NCBI GenBank assembly: GCA_021776195.1
Contig: JAJFGK010000112.1
Location: 1-64,000, forward strand
Reading direction: 5' to 3'
DNA from: Kiloniellaceae bacterium
Lineage (GTDB): Bacteria; Pseudomonadota; Alphaproteobacteria; Kiloniellales; Kiloniellaceae
Length of the DNA: 64,000 nt
Shown here: piece after piece, positions 8,408 to 17,719 of the stretch
Position numbering within the stretch: the first letter of the stretch is position 1
Layout of the letters: each line of letters starts with the position of its first letter
Translations under genes and position numbers: made by a program
The notes under the pieces: model-generated
Told to the model about the DNA's origin: nothing
Seen by the model: the letters and a program-made list of their open reading frames with translations, nothing else
The model's database searches: none

Positions 8408-9151
8408 ATGTTGCGTTTTGACGAGGTCAGCCTGGACTACGGCACCGGTACCGATGTGCTGGACGGCCTGTCGCTCGATTTCGAGCCCGGCTCGTTCCAT
8501 TTCATTCTCGGCGACTCGGGCGCCGGCAAAAGCAGCGTCCTCCGACTGATGTCCCTCAGCGGCCAACCGACCCGCGGGCGCGTCGTTCTGTTCGGGCGCG
8601 ACACCGCCAGCCTGATGCGTGACGAGCGCGCTCTGCTGCGCCGGCGCATCGGTGTCGTCTTTCAAGATTTCCACCTGCTCGATCACCTGACGGTTCTCCA
8701 GAATGCGGCCCTGCCCCTGCTGGTGGCAGGTAAGGCTCTGGAAGAGGTTCGCGGCGATGTCGTCGAACTCCTCGCCTGGGTCGGACTGGCCGGCCACATC
8801 GATGCCCTGCCGCCAACCCTGTCGGGTGGCCAGCAACAGCGGGTCGCGGTGGCCCGGGCGGTCGTGGGCCAGCCCAGCCTGATCCTGGCCGACGAGCCGA
8901 CCGGCTCGCTGGACGACCGGCTGGCCCTGCGCTTGATCCATCTCTTCGAAGAGCTGAACAAGATGGGCACCACGGTGGTCATCGCCACCCACAACGAGAC
9001 CCTGGCGCGGCGTTTTGCCTATCCAATCGGCCGCATTGCCGCCGGCCACCTGACCTTTGAGTCGCCCGCCGCCGGTGCGACGGACAGATCGGCGGCCCTC
9101 GAGGACGCGGCCAATGGGGATGCGGGCCCAGCGCCCGAGCGGCGGTCATGA
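8408..9151 (+). CDS. ftsE: Cell division ATP-binding protein FtsE
   Basis: ATPase of the FtsEX ABC-type complex, which in division couples ATP hydrolysis in the cytoplasm to activation of periplasmic peptidoglycan hydrolases. Walker A is GDSGAGKSS (35-43), the signature [14 protein letters not shown] follows, and Walker B is LILADEPTG with a downstream H-loop (IATHNE). The 247-residue length is slightly above the usual 220-230 because of a C-terminal tail after IGRIAAGHLTFE. Its stop overlaps the ftsX start (ATGA), which fits a two-gene complex made in equal amounts. Confidence 0.93.
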   Translation: MLRFDEVSLDYGTGTDVLDGLSLDFEPGSFHFILGDSGAGKSSVLRLMSLSGQPTRGRVVLFGRDTASLMRDERALLRRRIGVVFQDFHLLDHLTVLQNAALPLLVAGKALEEVRGDVVELLAWVGLAGHIDALPPTLSGGQQQRVAVARAVVGQPSLILADEPTGSLDDRLALRLIHLFEELNKMGTTVVIATHNETLARRFAYPIGRIAAGHLTFESPAAGATDRSAALEDAANGDAGPAPERRS

Positions 9152-10026
9152 AGGGCGTCGTCGGCCTCGGCACCGACCGGGCGGGCCGCTTTCTGCCCTG
9201 GCTCGTCACGGTGCTCGTCTATCTTGCCATCCTGGCCGCGGCGGTGGCCCTGTCGGTCGGAAAGATGGCCGACCATTGGGCCGCGGGCGCCCAGAACAAG
9301 GCCACGGTGCAGGTGCCGCGGGCGATCGACGGCGATCCGGTGCAGGGGGCCTTGGCCTTGGAGGCGACGCTGGCGGCGGTCGACGCGGATCCGGGCGTGG
9401 CCCGGGCCGAGTTGCTGACCGACGACGCCCTGGCGGCCCTGCTGGCGCCCTGGATGGGTGAGGGCGGCGAGACATTGGACCTGGCCCTGCCCTATGTGAT
9501 CGCGCTCGAGCTGGTGGAGTCCAACGACCAGGTCATCGAGCGGCTGCGCGGCGCCTTGAGCGCCGCGGCGCCCAGCGCCCTGTTGGAAGATCACCGGGGC
9601 ACCTTGGACCACCTGCTGGGGCTGGTGCGCACGATTGCCGCGACCGCCCTCTTTGCGATGGTCCTCCTGGCCTCGGCAATGACCGTGACGATGATTCTCA
9701 TTGCCCAGATGAGCCTCGCCGTGCACAGCCAGGAAATCGAAATTCTACATCTTGTCGGCGCCCGCGACACCTTCATCGCCGCGCAGTTCCAAGCCCGTGC
9801 CTTGCGTCAGGGTCTTCTGGGCGGCCTTTTGGGGGCGGCCGGCGCCGCCCTGACCCTGCTGTTTCTCGATCAGGCCCTGGCCGGGAAAACCATGTTGCTG
9901 GCGACCGAACCGCGCCTGAGCGTCCTGGACGGTGTCTTCTTGGCCATGATTCCCCTGGCCGGCGCGGCCCTGATGGTGGCGACGACCCGCGTCGCAGTGC
10001 TGCGCGGCCTGGCCCGCCTGCCCTGA
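9148..10026 (+). CDS. ftsX: Cell division membrane protein FtsX
   Basis: Membrane partner of FtsE. The 292-residue protein has one N-terminal transmembrane helix (about residues 12-32), a periplasmic domain of about 130 residues that would contact peptidoglycan hydrolase activators, and three C-terminal helices typical of FtsX/MacB permeases (IAATALFAMVLLASAM, LGGLLGAAGAALTLLFL and GVFLAMIPLAGAALMVA). The loop ILHLVGARDTFIAAQF is the conserved cytoplasmic coupling region. It begins inside the ftsE stop codon. Which hydrolase it controls cannot be told from this window. Confidence 0.92.
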   Translation: MKGVVGLGTDRAGRFLPWLVTVLVYLAILAAAVALSVGKMADHWAAGAQNKATVQVPRAIDGDPVQGALALEATLAAVDADPGVARAELLTDDALAALLAPWMGEGGETLDLALPYVIALELVESNDQVIERLRGALSAAAPSALLEDHRGTLDHLLGLVRTIAATALFAMVLLASAMTVTMILIAQMSLAVHSQEIEILHLVGARDTFIAAQFQARALRQGLLGGLLGAAGAALTLLFLDQALAGKTMLLATEPRLSVLDGVFLAMIPLAGAALMVATTRVAVLRGLARLP

Positions 10027-10040
10027 CCCCGGCCTTTCTG

Positions 10041-10079
10041 CCCTGATCCGGAGATGCCTTGCTCCGGTCCGGACCAGGG
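10041..10079 (+). terminator. Hairpin downstream of ftsX
   Basis: CCCTGATCCGGA (10041-10052) pairs with TCCGGACCAGGG (10068-10079) with one mismatch around a 15-base loop. It lies 15 bases after the ftsX stop. There is no T tract, so it may only weaken read-through into the next gene. Confidence 0.5.
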
Positions 10080-10129
10080 CCTAAGAATAGGTTTCCGTGA
10101 TCCTGATTGACAACTGATACCAACGAGCA

Positions 10130-10771
10130 GTGATCGAGGCAAAACGGCGGCACATCTTCAAGCGGCCTTTGGGGGGCCGCAGATTGCTTACGCTGGTACT
10201 ACTCTTGGCGGTGCTTTGGTTTGGCGGTCTCGCTTGGTTTTCCCGATCGCTACCCGACCGCGTCGCCGACGCGGAGAGTTCGAGCGATGCCATTGTGGTG
10301 CTGACCGGCGGGAGCGGTCGGTTGGATGCGGGGCTAGCACTGTTGCGCAGCGGGCTTGGCCAGAAGCTTTTCGTTTCGGGCGTCTACCGCGGCGTCGATG
10401 TCCGCCAGCTCCTGGCCCTGTCCCAGGATTCGCCGGCGAATCTGGCCTGCTGCATCGCGCTTGGCTATGAAGCCGACAACACCCGCGGCAATGCCATCGA
10501 AACCGCGGCCTGGATGAAGACACAGGGTTATCAGTCGCTGCGTCTGGTAACCGCCGCCTATCACATGCCGCGCAGCCTTTGGGAGTTTTCACGCCGCATG
10601 CCGGAAATCACGGTCGTCGCCCACCCGGTCTTCCCGGATTCCTACCGCCAGGCCGACTGGTGGCGTTGGCCCGGCAGCGCGCGGCTGATCATCAGCGAGT
10701 ATCACAAGTATCTCGCGGCACGTATCGCCGCGCTGATCGACCGCGGCGCGGGGGAATCGGCCCCTTGGTGA
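10130..10771 (+). CDS. YdcF family (DUF218) membrane protein
   Basis: A 213-residue DUF218/YdcF protein: one N-terminal transmembrane helix (LLTLVLLLAVLWFGGLAWF, about 20-38) and then the DUF218 domain. Conserved stretches visible are DAIVVLTGGSGRLDAG, LFVSGVYRG, the ADNTRGNA loop followed by ETA, and VTAAYHMPRS, which form the presumed active pocket. Family members such as SanA and ElyC affect envelope permeability and peptidoglycan or lipid carrier metabolism; the substrate is unknown. The GTG start at 10130 follows an ACGAG. Its stop overlaps the plsC start (GTGA), so the two are likely cotranslated. Confidence 0.85.
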   Translation: MIEAKRRHIFKRPLGGRRLLTLVLLLAVLWFGGLAWFSRSLPDRVADAESSSDAIVVLTGGSGRLDAGLALLRSGLGQKLFVSGVYRGVDVRQLLALSQDSPANLACCIALGYEADNTRGNAIETAAWMKTQGYQSLRLVTAAYHMPRSLWEFSRRMPEITVVAHPVFPDSYRQADWWRWPGSARLIISEYHKYLAARIAALIDRGAGESAPW

Positions 10772-11505
10772 TCCTGCGATCGGTTCTGTTCAACGTCTTC
10801 TTCTTCGTCTGGTCGGCGATCTTTCTGATCGCCTGCATGCCGACCCTGTTCCGGGGCACCCGGACGGTCTACTTCGTCGGCCACTACTGGGCCCGGGTCG
10901 TGCTCTGGGGCCTGCGCCTCATCTGCGACCTGCGCTATGAACTGCGCGGCCTGGAGAATCTGCCGGCCCCGCCCTACCTGTTGGTCTCCAAGCACCAGTC
11001 GGCCTGGGATACCTTGATCTTCTCCCAGTTCATCGATCATCCCTGCCACGTCTTGAAGGCCGAGTTGGCCAAGATTCCGGTTTTTGGTTTTTACGTTGCC
11101 GGCGCCGGGATGATCGCGGTGGACCGCAAGGGCGGCTCCAAGACCCTGAAGAAGATGGTCGCCGACGCCAAGGAAAGGATTTCCGAAGGCCGCACCATCG
11201 TCATCTTCCCGGAGGGCACGCGAACCGCACCCGGGGAAACACGCCCCTATCACCCCGGCGTGGCGGCGATCTACAATGCCTCGGACGTCCCGCTGGTGCC
11301 GGTGGCGCTCAACTCCGGTCTGTTCTGGGGACGTAACGCCTTTCGCAAGAACCCCGGCACGATCGTGCTTCAGGTCCTGCCGCCGATCCCCTCGGGCCTG
11401 CCGCGCAAGGAGGTCATGGTCCGCCTGACCGATGAGATCGAGGAGACCAGCCTGGCGCTCCAGCGCGAGGGCGAGGCGGCAAGCGCCACCACGGTCAGCG
11501 GTTGA
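10768..11505 (+). CDS. plsC: 1-acyl-sn-glycerol-3-phosphate acyltransferase
   Basis: Transfers an acyl chain to lysophosphatidic acid, giving phosphatidic acid for membrane phospholipids. The 245-residue protein has an N-terminal membrane helix, the catalytic HQSAWD (His76, Asp81; HX4D), a second helix region around FGFYVAGAGMIAVDR, and the substrate motif FPEGTR. Start GTG 10768 overlaps the YdcF stop and gives the expected N-terminus; the longer open frame upstream lies within the YdcF gene. Paralogues could act in ornithine lipid or other acylations, so the exact acceptor is inferred from the family. Confidence 0.9.
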   Translation: MILRSVLFNVFFFVWSAIFLIACMPTLFRGTRTVYFVGHYWARVVLWGLRLICDLRYELRGLENLPAPPYLLVSKHQSAWDTLIFSQFIDHPCHVLKAELAKIPVFGFYVAGAGMIAVDRKGGSKTLKKMVADAKERISEGRTIVIFPEGTRTAPGETRPYHPGVAAIYNASDVPLVPVALNSGLFWGRNAFRKNPGTIVLQVLPPIPSGLPRKEVMVRLTDEIEETSLALQREGEAASATTVSG

Positions 11506-11537
11506 CCGCGCCGCGTTGGCTACCTACCTTTTGTTAA

Positions 11538-11549
11538 GCCCTGCAGGGC
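11538..11549. repeat. Perfect 12-bp palindrome upstream of nrdJ
   Basis: GCCCTGCAGGGC is a perfect palindrome, 60 bases before the nrdJ start and 32 bases after the plsC stop. It could be part of a terminator stem or an operator. No further support is visible. Confidence 0.3.
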
Positions 11550-11609
11550 ACCCTGGCGGTCGCGAATTTCCGCCTTTCGACCGGCATCAACAGCGATGAG
11601 GAGCGCCCC

Positions 11610-13931
11610 TTGGCGGCTCTCAGCGCCATATCCCATCATATCTGGGACCTCAAGTATCGTCTGAGGGATGCCGAAGGCCGGCCGCTCGAAGGCAGCATCG
11701 AGGAAAGCTGGGCGCGCGTCGCCAAGACCCTGGCCGCGCCCGAAGCCGACGGCACGCGCGATCTTTGGCAGCAGCGCTTCCAGGACGCCTTGAGCGATTT
11801 TCAGTTCCTGCCCGCCGGGCGCATCCTGGCCGGCGCCGGCAGCGGCCGGGCCGTGACCCTGTTCAATTGCTTTGTCATGGGAACGATCCCCGATGACATG
11901 GACGGCATTTTCGAGAACCTGCGCGAGGCGGCGCTGACCCTGCAGCAGGGCGGCGGCATCGGCTACGACTTCTCGACGCTGCGGCCCAAGGGGGCCATCG
12001 TTCGCGGCGTCGGCGCCGATGCCTCGGGCCCGATCAGCTTCATGGAGGTCTGGGACGCCATGTGCCGGACCATCATGAGCGCCGGCGCCCGGCGCGGCGC
12101 CATGATGGCGACGCTGGCCTGCGATCATCCGGACATCGAGGATTTTCTGACGGCCAAGGGCGAGGCCGGGCGCCTGACCAACTTCAATCTCTCGGTCCTG
12201 GTCAGCGACGCCTTCCTGGCGGCGGTCGAGGCCGACGCGCCCTGGCCGCTGGTCTTCGGCGGCGAGACTTACCGGGTGGTCGAGGCCGCGGCGCTGTGGG
12301 AGCGCATGATGCGGGCGACCTACGAGGCCGCCGAGCCCGGAGTCATTTTCATCGACCAGATCAACCGGCGCAACAATCTGCACTACTGCGAGACGATCCG
12401 CGCCACCAATCCCTGCGGCGAACAGCCGCTGCCGCCCTATGGCGCCTGTCTGCTGGGATCGATCAACCTGGCCCGCCTGGTGACCGCCCCCTTCGAGGCC
12501 GCCGCGGGCCTGGCCGAAGAGCGCCTCGAGACATTGGTGGCGACCGCGCTGCGCATGCTGGACAACGCCATCGACAGCTCGCGCTTTCCCCTGGAGGCCC
12601 AGCGGCGGGAGGCCGAGGCCAAGCGCCGGGTCGGGCTCGGCATCACCGGGCTGGCCGACGCGTTGATGATGGTCGGCCTGCGTTATGGCGGCGCCGACGC
12701 GGCGGCCCAGGCCGGCCGCTGGATGCGCGTTATCAAAGAGGCCGCCTACCGGGCTTCGGCCGAACTGGCGGCGGAAAAGGGCGCCTTTCCACTTTTCGAA
12801 AGCGGCCCCTTCCTGGCCGGCGAGACACCCCGGGCCTTGCCCGAAGACCTGCGCGCCGCCATTGCCCGCGACGGCCTGCGCAATGCCCTCCTGACCTCGA
12901 TCGCGCCGACCGGCACCATCTCGCTGCTGGCCGACAATGTCTCTTCCGGTTTGGAGCCGGTCTTCTCCTTCGAGCAGAAACGGGCCATTTTGCGGCCCGA
13001 TGGCACGCGTGAAGAAACCCTGGTCAGCGACTACGCCTATCGCCTTTTCCACCGCCTGAAAGGGCCAGATGCGCAGCAGCCGCCCAGCTTCGTGGAAAGC
13101 GCCGCCTTGACCCCGGAAGAACATCTGGTGATGCAGGCCGCGGTGCAGGCCGAGGTCGATGCCTCGGTCTCCAAGACCATCAATCTGCCAAGCGCCATCG
13201 ACTTCGACGCGTTCAAATCGATTTACCACCGGGCCTACGAGCTGGGCTGTAAGGGCTGCACCACCTACCGCCCCAGCGCGCTGCGCGGATCCGTCCTGGA
13301 GCCCGCCACGGCCGGCGCTCCCGCCGGCACCACGGCCAGCACCACGGCCGCGGTCCGCCCGGTTGCCAGCCTCGAGTCCCCCGAGGTTGTCGCGGGCGAA
13401 GCCCCCGTGGGATCGGTGGTCTACATGGCCGAGCCACTGGCCCGGCCCGAGGCGCTGCCGGGGACGACCTACAAGCTGCGCTGGCCGGACAGCGCCCATG
13501 CCATCTACATCACCCTGAACGACATCGTGCAGGATGGCCGGCGCCGGCCCTTCGAGATTTTCATCAACTCCAAGAACATGGAGCACTACGCCTGGACCCT
13601 GGCCCTGACCCGCATGATCTCGGCCGTGTTCCGGCGCGGCGGCGATCTTTCCTTCGTGGTGGAGGAGCTACAGGCGGTGTTCGACCCGCGCGGCGGGGCC
13701 TGGCTCGAGGGCCGCTACATTCCCTCCCTCCTGGCCGCCATCGGCCGGGTCATCCAAGGCCACATGATCGCGATCGGCTTCATGGCGCCGCCCGAGACAG
13801 CCGCCGGCGCGGCGGCCCTCAGCGCCGAGCCGCAGGCCTTCGGGCAGTGCCCGCACTGCGGCCAGGCCGCCTTGCTGCGCCAGGAAGGCTGCGATCTCTG
13901 CACCGCCTGCAATTACTCGCGCTGCGCTTAG
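11610..13931 (+). CDS. nrdJ: Adenosylcobalamin-dependent (class II) ribonucleotide reductase
   Basis: Makes deoxyribonucleotides from ribonucleotides using adenosylcobalamin to generate the radical, so it works with or without oxygen. The 773 residues show LFNCFVMGTI (first redox Cys), the finger-loop NPCGEQPLPPYGAC (NxCxE active site), the IAPTGTISLLAD loop, and a C-terminal CPHCGQ...CDLCTAC zinc/redox tail. Start is TTG at 11610, supported by GAGGAG six bases upstream; a nearby ATG at 11596 is out of frame. It overlaps the convergent cyclotransferase gene by four bases. The need for B12 matches the cobalamin genes at 30-35 kb and cobT at 63 kb. Confidence 0.94.
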   Translation: MAALSAISHHIWDLKYRLRDAEGRPLEGSIEESWARVAKTLAAPEADGTRDLWQQRFQDALSDFQFLPAGRILAGAGSGRAVTLFNCFVMGTIPDDMDGIFENLREAALTLQQGGGIGYDFSTLRPKGAIVRGVGADASGPISFMEVWDAMCRTIMSAGARRGAMMATLACDHPDIEDFLTAKGEAGRLTNFNLSVLVSDAFLAAVEADAPWPLVFGGETYRVVEAAALWERMMRATYEAAEPGVIFIDQINRRNNLHYCETIRATNPCGEQPLPPYGACLLGSINLARLVTAPFEAAAGLAEERLETLVATALRMLDNAIDSSRFPLEAQRREAEAKRRVGLGITGLADALMMVGLRYGGADAAAQAGRWMRVIKEAAYRASAELAAEKGAFPLFESGPFLAGETPRALPEDLRAAIARDGLRNALLTSIAPTGTISLLADNVSSGLEPVFSFEQKRAILRPDGTREETLVSDYAYRLFHRLKGPDAQQPPSFVESAALTPEEHLVMQAAVQAEVDASVSKTINLPSAIDFDAFKSIYHRAYELGCKGCTTYRPSALRGSVLEPATAGAPAGTTASTTAAVRPVASLESPEVVAGEAPVGSVVYMAEPLARPEALPGTTYKLRWPDSAHAIYITLNDIVQDGRRRPFEIFINSKNMEHYAWTLALTRMISAVFRRGGDLSFVVEELQAVFDPRGGAWLEGRYIPSLLAAIGRVIQGHMIAIGFMAPPETAAGAAALSAEPQAFGQCPHCGQAALLRQEGCDLCTACNYSRCA

Positions 13932-14557
13932 AGCCCCACCCGTTGGAGCAGCCGCCGCAACCCCTTGTCGCCCAGGTTCATGGCCTCCAGGCGCGCCACC
14001 GTGTTGGCCAGGTACTCCCGGGCGCTGCCACCGGCGCCCTGACCTTGCAGCAGGTAGGTCACCATGGCCGCTTCGTCGAGGCGCCCGGCATACTGCTCGT
14101 GGCCCCGGTCGACCACGAAGGTCGCCGCCCGCAGCGGCCCCTCGGCGGTCCGAAGGCGCACCCAGATCGGCCGATAGACGGCGGTTACCAGCTCCCGGTC
14201 GTAGAGGTACTCCATGGTCGCCTCGGCCGCGGCGCGGGGCACCCGGTAGGCCAGGCCCCGGCAGGAACCGCCCCGGTCGAGCCCGAAGATCAGACCGGGC
14301 CGGTCGGGCGTGCCGCGGTGCCAGTAGGAAAAAACGCAGTAGCGCCGGTGGTAGCCGTGCAGGCGCGCGACCCGCGCGTCGAGGTGGGCGAAACCGGGCT
14401 TCCACATCAGCGACCCATAGCCGAACACCCAAAGATCCTCCGGCGGCAGGGTCAGGCGTCGCTCTCGACGCAGCGCCGCCAAGGTCTCCGGATCCTCGGG
14501 CCCGACCCAAGCCGGGTCCGCCGCCGGTTCCGCGCCATCGCCTGCTTGGTCGATCAT
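13928..14557 (-). CDS. chaC: ChaC-type gamma-glutamylcyclotransferase
   Basis: Expected to cleave glutathione (or gamma-glutamyl amines) to 5-oxoproline and Cys-Gly in the cytoplasm. The 209-residue protein has the fold signature FGYGSLMW (about 45-52), the RRYCVFSYWHRGTPDRPGL region, and GRLDEAAM containing the probable catalytic Glu of the HEQYAGRLDE segment. ATG 14557 was chosen; a GTG at 14605 would add 16 residues. It converges on nrdJ with a 4-base overlap and diverges from the DUF2125 gene across about 100 bases. Confidence 0.87.
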   Translation of the reverse strand: MIDQAGDGAEPAADPAWVGPEDPETLAALRRERRLTLPPEDLWVFGYGSLMWKPGFAHLDARVARLHGYHRRYCVFSYWHRGTPDRPGLIFGLDRGGSCRGLAYRVPRAAAEATMEYLYDRELVTAVYRPIWVRLRTAEGPLRAATFVVDRGHEQYAGRLDEAAMVTYLLQGQGAGGSAREYLANTVARLEAMNLGDKGLRRLLQRVGL

Positions 14558-14655
14558 GGTGTCTCGCGTTTCCTGTCCAGGGCGCGCCAGTCTAGCCGGC
14601 CCCACCCGCGGAGCAAGCCAGTCCGGCGCGGGCCAGGCCCGGGCGAGACGCGTCA

Positions 14656-15693
14656 GTGAGGCGCGGGCCGATCATCGCCTTGGCGGTCTGCGGGTTCCTG
14701 GCCCTGGCCTGGGGCGGCCTGTGGCTCTGGTCGGCCGACCGGCTCGAGACTCTACTGGCCGACTGGCACGACGATCAGCGGCAACGGGGCATCACCCTGG
14801 ACTACGAGGGTCCGGTCTGGTCGGGCTTTCCTCTGGCCCTGTCGTCGCGGTTCACCGAGCCCCATGTGGCAAACCTGCAGGGCCTCGCCTGGCACGGCCC
14901 CACGATCGAGGCCAGTGTTTCGCCCTTGCAGCCTCTCGTCAGCCGCTGGCGGGCGCCAGGGCGCCATGAGATCGCGTTGCCCGGCCGGGTCGGGTTCGCG
15001 GGCGCGGCCCTCCCCGAGGCCATCACCGTCGATGCCGCCGGGTTGCGGGCCGAGGTCAGCCTTGACGGCAGAGGCAAGCTCGAAAAGGTGGAACTGGAGG
15101 GCAGCGGGCTGGTCGTCCTCGCGGCGGGCGACGAGCCGGTCGAGGCGGCGGCGCTCGCCCTTGCGGCCGGTCCGTTGGTGGAAGAAGGAGAGGCCCTGAG
15201 CCTGCCGCTGGCCCTGCGGATCCGCGATCTGGCGCTGCCGGAAAGGCTGATCGGCGAGCTACCGAGCCTGATCGAAACTCTCACGGCCGATATCACGCTC
15301 CAGGGGCCGGAGCCGGAAGGCGACGACCCGGAAGAGATCCTGCGCCAGTGGAGCGCCGGACGGGGGGTCGCCAGGATCGAGCGCATCGGCTTGCTCTGGG
15401 CCGGGCTCGATCTGCGCGCCTCGGGCCACCTCGGTCTCGACACGGCCCTGCGCCCCAGCGGCCGGCTCGACCTGCGGGCCGACGGGATCGGTCAACTCGC
15501 CCAGGTGCTGGTCGAGGCGGGTGCGATCAACCGCAACGAAGCGCTCGGCCTGACCCTGGCGGCGCTCGGCCTGCAGCAAACCAATCCCGAGACCGGCGCC
15601 AAGGAGGTCGCGGTGCCCTTGATCCTGGAGAAGGGGGAAGCGCGGCTCGGCCCGATCCGCCTGGGCCCGGTGCCGCCCCTGCTTCAACCCTGA
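14656..15693 (+). CDS. DUF2125 protein, exported
   Basis: A 345-residue protein of the alphaproteobacterial DUF2125 family. The N-terminal helix IIALAVCGFLALAWGGLWLW is a signal anchor. The rest is a long beta-rich region with many short Leu/Val-Asp-Gly repeats, such as ITVDAAGLRAEVSLDG, similar to AsmA/YdgA-like envelope proteins. The family opening, WY/LE then GY-W-GFPL, appears as DYEGPVWSGFPLALSS. Function is unknown; an envelope or lipid-related role would be a guess. GTG start at 14656. It converges on tyrA. Confidence 0.8.
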   Translation: MRRGPIIALAVCGFLALAWGGLWLWSADRLETLLADWHDDQRQRGITLDYEGPVWSGFPLALSSRFTEPHVANLQGLAWHGPTIEASVSPLQPLVSRWRAPGRHEIALPGRVGFAGAALPEAITVDAAGLRAEVSLDGRGKLEKVELEGSGLVVLAAGDEPVEAAALALAAGPLVEEGEALSLPLALRIRDLALPERLIGELPSLIETLTADITLQGPEPEGDDPEEILRQWSAGRGVARIERIGLLWAGLDLRASGHLGLDTALRPSGRLDLRADGIGQLAQVLVEAGAINRNEALGLTLAALGLQQTNPETGAKEVAVPLILEKGEARLGPIRLGPVPPLLQP

Positions 15694-15707
15694 CCTCGGC
15701 TTCAGCC

Positions 15708-16640
15708 CTAATCTTCGCGCGGCTCGCGCGGATCGAAGGAGCCGGCCTGATGGGCCTCGATGATGCCCGAGCGAATCTGCCGGGTACGGGTGAAGAAACC
15801 TTCCAGCGTCTCGCCCTCGCCCCAGCGGATGGCCCGCTGCAGGGCCGTCAGATCCTCCGAGAACCGCTGCAGCATCTCCAGCAGGCTGTCGCGGTTGGCG
15901 AGGCAGACGTCGCGCCACATCACCGGATCGGAAGCTGCGATGCGGGTGAAGTCGCGAAAGCCGCCGGCGGAGAATTTGATGACCTCCTCGCGGGTGCTGG
16001 CCTCCAGGTCGCCGGCCGTGCCGACGATGGTGTAGGCGATGATGTGGGGCAGGTGCGATGTGACCGCCAGGACCTTGTCGTGGTGCCCGGCATCCATCGT
16101 CTCGACCATCGATCCGCAGGCCTGCCAGAAGGTCTCGACACGTCCGACCGCGGCCACGGCCGTTCCCGGGCTCGGGGTCAGGATGCACCAGCGGTTCTCG
16201 AACAGATCGGCGAAGCCGGCCTCGGGTCCGGAAAACTCGGTGCCGGCGACCGGGTGTCCGGGCACCAGATGGACGCCCTCGGGGAGCAGCGGCGCCACGT
16301 CGCGGATCACCGCCTGCTTGACCGATCCGACATCGCTGACGATGGCGCCCGGCGCCAGCGCGCCGGCGAAGGCCTCGGTCACGGCGGCACAGGCCCCCAC
16401 CGGGGTACAGATGATGACCAGGTCCGCTCCCGCCACGGTCTCCGCCGGATCGAGGCTGTAGTGATCGCCGAGGTTCAGCCGGCGCGCCGTGTCCAGGGTC
16501 TCCTGCCGGCGTGTGTAGATGGCGATCTCGCGGGCGAGACCCTTCTTGCGCGCGACCTGGGCGATCGACGAGCCGATCAGCCCAATGCCGATCAGGGCCA
16601 AGCGCTCGAAGGGTTGGAAGCTCTCCGCCACCTGGTTCAC
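15708..16640 (-). CDS. tyrA: Prephenate/arogenate dehydrogenase
   Basis: NAD(P)-dependent oxidative decarboxylation of prephenate or arogenate in tyrosine synthesis. The 310-residue protein starts with the Rossmann loop LALIGIGLIGSS, then GADLVIICTPVG, SDVGSVKQAV, and GHPVAGTEFSGPEAG, which contains the catalytic His, followed by SHLPHIIAY. It has no fused chorismate mutase or ACT domain. Start GTG 16640 overlaps the hisC stop (GTGA). The order chorismate mutase, hisC, tyrA on one strand suggests HisC provides the transaminase step too, making the arogenate route possible. Substrate choice cannot be read directly. Confidence 0.92.
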   Translation of the reverse strand: MNQVAESFQPFERLALIGIGLIGSSIAQVARKKGLAREIAIYTRRQETLDTARRLNLGDHYSLDPAETVAGADLVIICTPVGACAAVTEAFAGALAPGAIVSDVGSVKQAVIRDVAPLLPEGVHLVPGHPVAGTEFSGPEAGFADLFENRWCILTPSPGTAVAAVGRVETFWQACGSMVETMDAGHHDKVLAVTSHLPHIIAYTIVGTAGDLEASTREEVIKFSAGGFRDFTRIAASDPVMWRDVCLANRDSLLEMLQRFSEDLTALQRAIRWGEGETLEGFFTRTRQIRSGIIEAHQAGSFDPREPRED

Positions 16641-17719
16641 GCCATGAACTCGGCCAAGGCGGCGGCGGCGATGCGCATCTCCTCCTCGGTCCCGATGGTG
16701 ACCCGCAGACAGTCCGGCAATCCATAGCCCGCCATGGCGCGGACCAGGACGCCGGCCGCTTTCAGAGCGACCACCGCACCCGCTGCCTGATCGCTGCCGT
16801 CGGGTAGGCGCACGAGGACGAAATTGCCCTCGGAGGGATAAACCGCGAGACCGGCCGCCGTTGCCTGCTCGGCGAACCAGGTCCGCCAGCGGTTGTTGTG
16901 GTCGCGCGAGCGCGCGGCGTGATCCCGGTCGCGAATCGCGGCCTCGCCGGCCGCCAGGGCCGCGGCGCCGACATTGAAGGGGCCGCGCACCCGGTTGAGC
17001 ACGGCGACGATCGACGGCGGGCAGAAGGCCCAGCCGAGGCGCAGCGCGGCCAAACCGTGGATCTTGGAGAAGGTGCGCAGCATGACCGTGTTGTCGCGGT
17101 CCGCGACCAGCTCGGCGCCGTCGCCGTAGTCCCCGGCCTCGGCATACTCGGCATAGGCCGCGTCGATAACCAGCAGAACATCCTCGGGCAGGCCATCGCG
17201 CAACCGCCGCAGCGCCGCCGCCGAGATATAGCTGCCGGTCGGGTTGTTCGGGTTGGCCACGAACACGATGCGGGTCCGCGGACTGCAATGCATCAAAAGC
17301 GCGTCGACATCGGTGGTCAACTCGGCCTCCGGCGCCGCCACCGGCGTCGCCCCCGAGGCCTTGGCCGCCAAGGCGTACATCAAGAAGCCATGGGCGCTGT
17401 GGAGCACCTCGTCGCCGGGCCCGGCATAGGCCCGCACCAGCAGGCCGATCAATTCGTCCGACCCGGCCCCGCAGACGATCTGGTCGGCCGCCAGTCCCTC
17501 GACCTCGGCAATGGCCTGCCGCAAACCGCTCCAACCGCCATCGGGATAGCGGTGCAGGTCGCCGGACAGCGCCTGATAAGCGACAATAGCCTGCGGGCTC
17601 GGTCCCAGGGGATTCTCGTTGGAGGCCAGGCGCACGACCCGGTTCGCGCCGGGCAGCCCGGCCTCGCCACCGACATAGGGCGCGATGTCCAGGATACCGG
17701 GTCGGACCGTCAGTGTCAT
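16637..17719 (-). CDS. hisC: Histidinol-phosphate / aromatic aminotransferase
   Basis: Class I/II PLP aminotransferase of 360 residues. Motifs are RLASNENPLGPSP near the N-terminus, FVANPNNPTGSYI, YAEYAEAGDYGD, and the PLP lysine in FSKIHGLAALRLGWA; the C-terminal Arg is in DCLRVTIGT. It sits between chorismate mutase and tyrA, overlapping both by four bases, so it probably serves phenylalanine/tyrosine synthesis, perhaps as well as histidine. Such dual use is known for HisC-type enzymes in alphaproteobacteria. No other his genes are in the window. Confidence 0.92.
   Translation of the reverse strand: MTLTVRPGILDIAPYVGGEAGLPGANRVVRLASNENPLGPSPQAIVAYQALSGDLHRYPDGGWSGLRQAIAEVEGLAADQIVCGAGSDELIGLLVRAYAGPGDEVLHSAHGFLMYALAAKASGATPVAAPEAELTTDVDALLMHCSPRTRIVFVANPNNPTGSYISAAALRRLRDGLPEDVLLVIDAAYAEYAEAGDYGDGAELVADRDNTVMLRTFSKIHGLAALRLGWAFCPPSIVAVLNRVRGPFNVGAAALAAGEAAIRDRDHAARSRDHNNRWRTWFAEQATAAGLAVYPSEGNFVLVRLPDGSDQAAGAVVALKAAGVLVRAMAGYGLPDCLRVTIGTEEEMRIAAAALAEFMA

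Noticed and set aside
11520..13586. 688-codon open frame antisense to nrdJ
   Set aside because: It is a shadow of the strongly supported nrdJ frame. GC-rich third positions remove stops on the other strand; the translation has no recognisable domain.
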